The notes under the pieces: generated by a model | The model's database searches: none | Told to the model about the DNA's origin: nothing | The model's input: the letters and a program-made list of their open reading frames with translations, nothing else | Shown here: in pieces, positions 62,172 to 64,000 of the stretch | Position numbering within the stretch: position 1 is the stretch's first letter | Layout: every line of letters starts with the position of its first letter | Assembly: GCA_947500875.1 (NCBI GenBank) | Contig: CANMUN010000003.1 | Coordinates: 1-64,000 of the forward strand | Length of the DNA: 64,000 nucleotides | Direction: 5' to 3' | Source of the DNA: Flavobacteriales bacterium | GTDB lineage: Bacteria > Bacteroidota > Bacteroidia > Flavobacteriales_D > Crocinitomicaceae | Program-made: the position numbers and the translations under genes

Positions 62172-64000
62172 ATGAAAAATCTCTTCTCCTTGTTCGTTCT
62201 GGGTTCTTATATGGTTTGTTTTGCACAAACAAAACCCCTGCATTCCTTTGATCCCAGCAACGCCCGAGAGGGAGAGCGGGTCGAATATTGCCATCAGCAT
62301 AAAAAAATGGAGGCGCTCATGCAAAATCCAGCTTACCTTCAGCAACGGGTAATCGATTCATTGGATGAACTGCATTGTGCATCAAAACCAATTACAAAAG
62401 GAACGGTCTATAAAATTCCGGTAGTTTTTCACGTGTTGCACAATAACGGTCCCGAGAATATTTCGGACGAACAAATTTTAGATGCTTTAAGCCTCCTGAA
62501 CCGAGATTTTCGCTTGTTAAATCAAGATGCAAACAATGTTCAACCCGAATTTCAAGGCATGCCTGCGGATGTAGAGGTGGAATTTTTATTAGCCACGAAA
62601 GCGCCTAACGGACAGTGTTTTAAAGGCATCACCCGTACGGTCAATGCGATTAGCAATGATGGTTCCGACGGAGGAGATCAAGTAGATGCCATTGTTGCTG
62701 GAAACGATGTTTACAACGGGGCTTGGCCCGGCAACCGGTATTTAAATGTTTTTATTTGCGGGGACATTGGTGGAGCTGCAGGATACACAACAAAACCTTC
62801 CGGTTGGTCCGCGACTCAAATGACCAACGGAATTTGGATATTGCACGATTACGTGGGATCTATTGGAACGAGCTCGGTAAGTTCTAGCCGTACACTTACC
62901 CATGAAGTGGGACATTGGTTGAATTTAGACCACACTTGGGGGCCCAATAACAACCCCGGTAACGCCTCAAGTTGCTCTACCGATGATAACGTTCAAGATA
63001 CTCCGAATTGCATTGGCGTACAGGCTTGCATCTTCGCTTCCAATACCTGCAATTCAGATAATGCCTATTGGGGATTTGACATTAAAGACAACGTGGAGAA
63101 TTACATGGACTATTCCTATTGTTCGAAGATGTTCACAACGGGACAAAAAACGAGAATGCGAACGGCCTTGCAAAGCAACAATACGGGGCGGGCCAATGTT
63201 ATTTCACAAGCGAATTTAACCTTGGTCGGCGCAGGAGCAACTCCTTATTTGTGCAAGGCGGATTTTTCTTCAAACCTCACGACCGTCTGCGTTGGAGATC
63301 CGGTTCAATTTTCCGATGAGTCCTATAATTTAGTGAACAGTTGGTCTTGGAGCTTCCCGGGAGGAACTCCCAGTTCAGCCTCTTCTCAAAATCCATTGGT
63401 CACCTACAATACTCCAGGTTTGTATAGCGTGACGCTCGATGCCAGCGATGGGGGAACCAACGATTCCGAAGTTAAAAATAATTACATCCGCGTTCTATTA
63501 GCTCCAACGACTATTCCTTTCTACGAAGGATTTGAAAACTATAATACCTTAAATAATCTCATGAATTGGGAGATATACAATCCAGATGGTAACAATGCAT
63601 TTGATATCGATAATACTACGAGTTTTAACGGAACGAAATGCGCTAAATTGCAGAATTTTGGCCAAGCAGCAGGGAGCTTAGATGAATTGATTTCCACCCC
63701 AATAGATTTGTCCGGTTTAACCGCGAATCAAACGGTGACCTTGAGTTTCCGTTATGCCTACCGCAAGAAACTCGCCGCCGATAACGAGGCGCTTAAGGTG
63801 TTTATTACGGGAGATTGCGGTGACACTTGGGTACAGCGTAAAACCATTACTGGAAATCAGTTAAGCAACCAAGCCGTGGCTACTTCCTGGAAGCCGAGTT
63901 CTCAAGCAGATTGGGTAACAGTGCACATGACGAACGTAACAAGCACCTATTTCCAACAAAATTTTAGAGCAAAATGGCGTTTTGAAGGAAACGGAGGAAA
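62172..64000 (+). CDS. Secreted M43 (pappalysin/cytophagalysin) metalloprotease, 3' end outside the window
   Basis: The reading frame is open from the ATG at 62172 to the window end (609 codons), so the gene is partial. It has a signal peptide (LFVLGSYMVCFAQ), a propeptide, and the M43 zinc site HEVGHWLNLDH beginning at His244, followed by TWG and a Met-turn region near YMDYSYCSKM. A PKD domain (about 360-440, NSWSWSFPGGTPSSASSQNP) and a MAM/jellyroll-like domain (YEGFENYNTLNNLMNWEIYN) follow. A T9SS sorting domain is expected beyond the window. Two shorter ATGs overlap the start (ATGGCATGA); only the second is in frame. Confidence 0.9.
   Translation, partial: MKNLFSLFVLGSYMVCFAQTKPLHSFDPSNAREGERVEYCHQHKKMEALMQNPAYLQQRVIDSLDELHCASKPITKGTVYKIPVVFHVLHNNGPENISDEQILDALSLLNRDFRLLNQDANNVQPEFQGMPADVEVEFLLATKAPNGQCFKGITRTVNAISNDGSDGGDQVDAIVAGNDVYNGAWPGNRYLNVFICGDIGGAAGYTTKPSGWSATQMTNGIWILHDYVGSIGTSSVSSSRTLTHEVGHWLNLDHTWGPNNNPGNASSCSTDDNVQDTPNCIGVQACIFASNTCNSDNAYWGFDIKDNVENYMDYSYCSKMFTTGQKTRMRTALQSNNTGRANVISQANLTLVGAGATPYLCKADFSSNLTTVCVGDPVQFSDESYNLVNSWSWSFPGGTPSSASSQNPLVTYNTPGLYSVTLDASDGGTNDSEVKNNYIRVLLAPTTIPFYEGFENYNTLNNLMNWEIYNPDGNNAFDIDNTTSFNGTKCAKLQNFGQAAGSLDELISTPIDLSGLTANQTVTLSFRYAYRKKLAADNEALKVFITGDCGDTWVQRKTITGNQLSNQAVATSWKPSSQADWVTVHMTNVTSTYFQQNFRAKWRFEGNGG

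Noticed and set aside
62901..62933. Asn in place of Gly in the M43 zinc motif (HEVGHWLNLDH) as an inactivating change
   Set aside because: All three His ligands and the catalytic Glu are present, and Asn at this position is, as I recall, common in cytophagalysin-type M43 proteases.
1..64000. Mobile element, prophage, defence island or CRISPR array
   Set aside because: No transposase, integrase, phage structural gene, restriction or toxin-antitoxin gene and no regularly spaced repeats were found. All genes fit a vertically inherited chromosome.
1..64000. tRNA or other structural RNA genes in the intergenic gaps
   Set aside because: Gaps are short (the longest about 163 bases), and none shows a cloverleaf with TTCGA-type T-loop or any other structure that I can recognise.

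Overview
This 64 kb window is dense, ordinary bacterial chromosome from a member of the Bacteroidota, most likely the Flavobacteriales. Three signs support this. Two large secreted proteins end in the type B C-terminal sorting domain of the type IX secretion system (CHU_C, 'gliding motility-associated C-terminal'). A GldA-type ABC ATPase is present. Many genes are preceded by the Bacteroidota -7 element TAnnTTTG rather than a sigma-70 -10 box with a Shine-Dalgarno site. I see no tRNA or rRNA gene, insertion sequence, prophage, integrase, CRISPR array or plasmid function, and no gene-free stretch longer than about 165 bases.

Layout. 1-6.7 kb: a leftward operon (M20 peptidase, polA, a lipoprotein, dxr, a lipoprotein) meets a small rightward gene. 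6.8-11.8 kb: a rightward run of a T9SS-secreted multidomain protein, a YraN-type nuclease, an rRNA pseudouridine synthase and two unknown envelope proteins. 11.8-19 kb: a TonB-dependent receptor, a thioredoxin-like lipoprotein, a leftward tadA-ridA-TPR-methyltransferase operon, a small barrel protein, a quinone oxidoreductase and a small membrane protein. 19-24.2 kb: a TPR lipoprotein, a membrane protein, an acyl-CoA carboxylase carboxyltransferase, a PGI/PMI isomerase, lipB and an unknown gene, closed by a bidirectional terminator. 24.3-29.3 kb (leftward): a DUF5011 lipoprotein, recA, bcp and an M1 aminopeptidase lipoprotein with HEAT-like repeats. 29.4-31.6 kb: pgk and gap converge tail to tail. 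31.6-34.4 kb: a CUB/P-domain T9SS protein and a small exported protein. 34.6-42 kb: a split transketolase with a von Willebrand A gene between its halves, then an MBOAT / DHHW / SGNH-LysM surface O-acylation cassette. 42-51.3 kb: queA, then a leftward run xseA, rnpA, S41 protease, O-antigen ligase/polymerase-like protein, gldA, tyrS, DUF3108. 51.4-60.2 kb (rightward): prs, rplY, terminator, antiquitin-type ALDH, PfkB kinase, a DUF349 protein, a membrane protein, a REC-PAS-histidine kinase and a GT9 glycosyltransferase. 60.2-64 kb: an alpha/beta hydrolase, a hotdog thioesterase and the first 609 codons of an M43 metalloprotease that runs off the window.

The most interesting things are structural rather than a new defence-type system. 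The six-gene block at 34.6-42 kb interleaves central carbon metabolism with an exported VWA protein and then a glycan or peptidoglycan O-acylation cassette whose SGNH protein has lost the Asp of its GDSH-type motif and gained a LysM domain. Eight of nine convergent gene pairs overlap or are separated by 5 bases or fewer, leaving no room for intergenic terminators. Several TAnnTTTG promoter elements lie only 4-6 bases before the start codon, which predicts leaderless mRNAs. A perfect dyad lies where the -33 element of recA should be. All functions are inferred from sequence motifs; no database search was possible.
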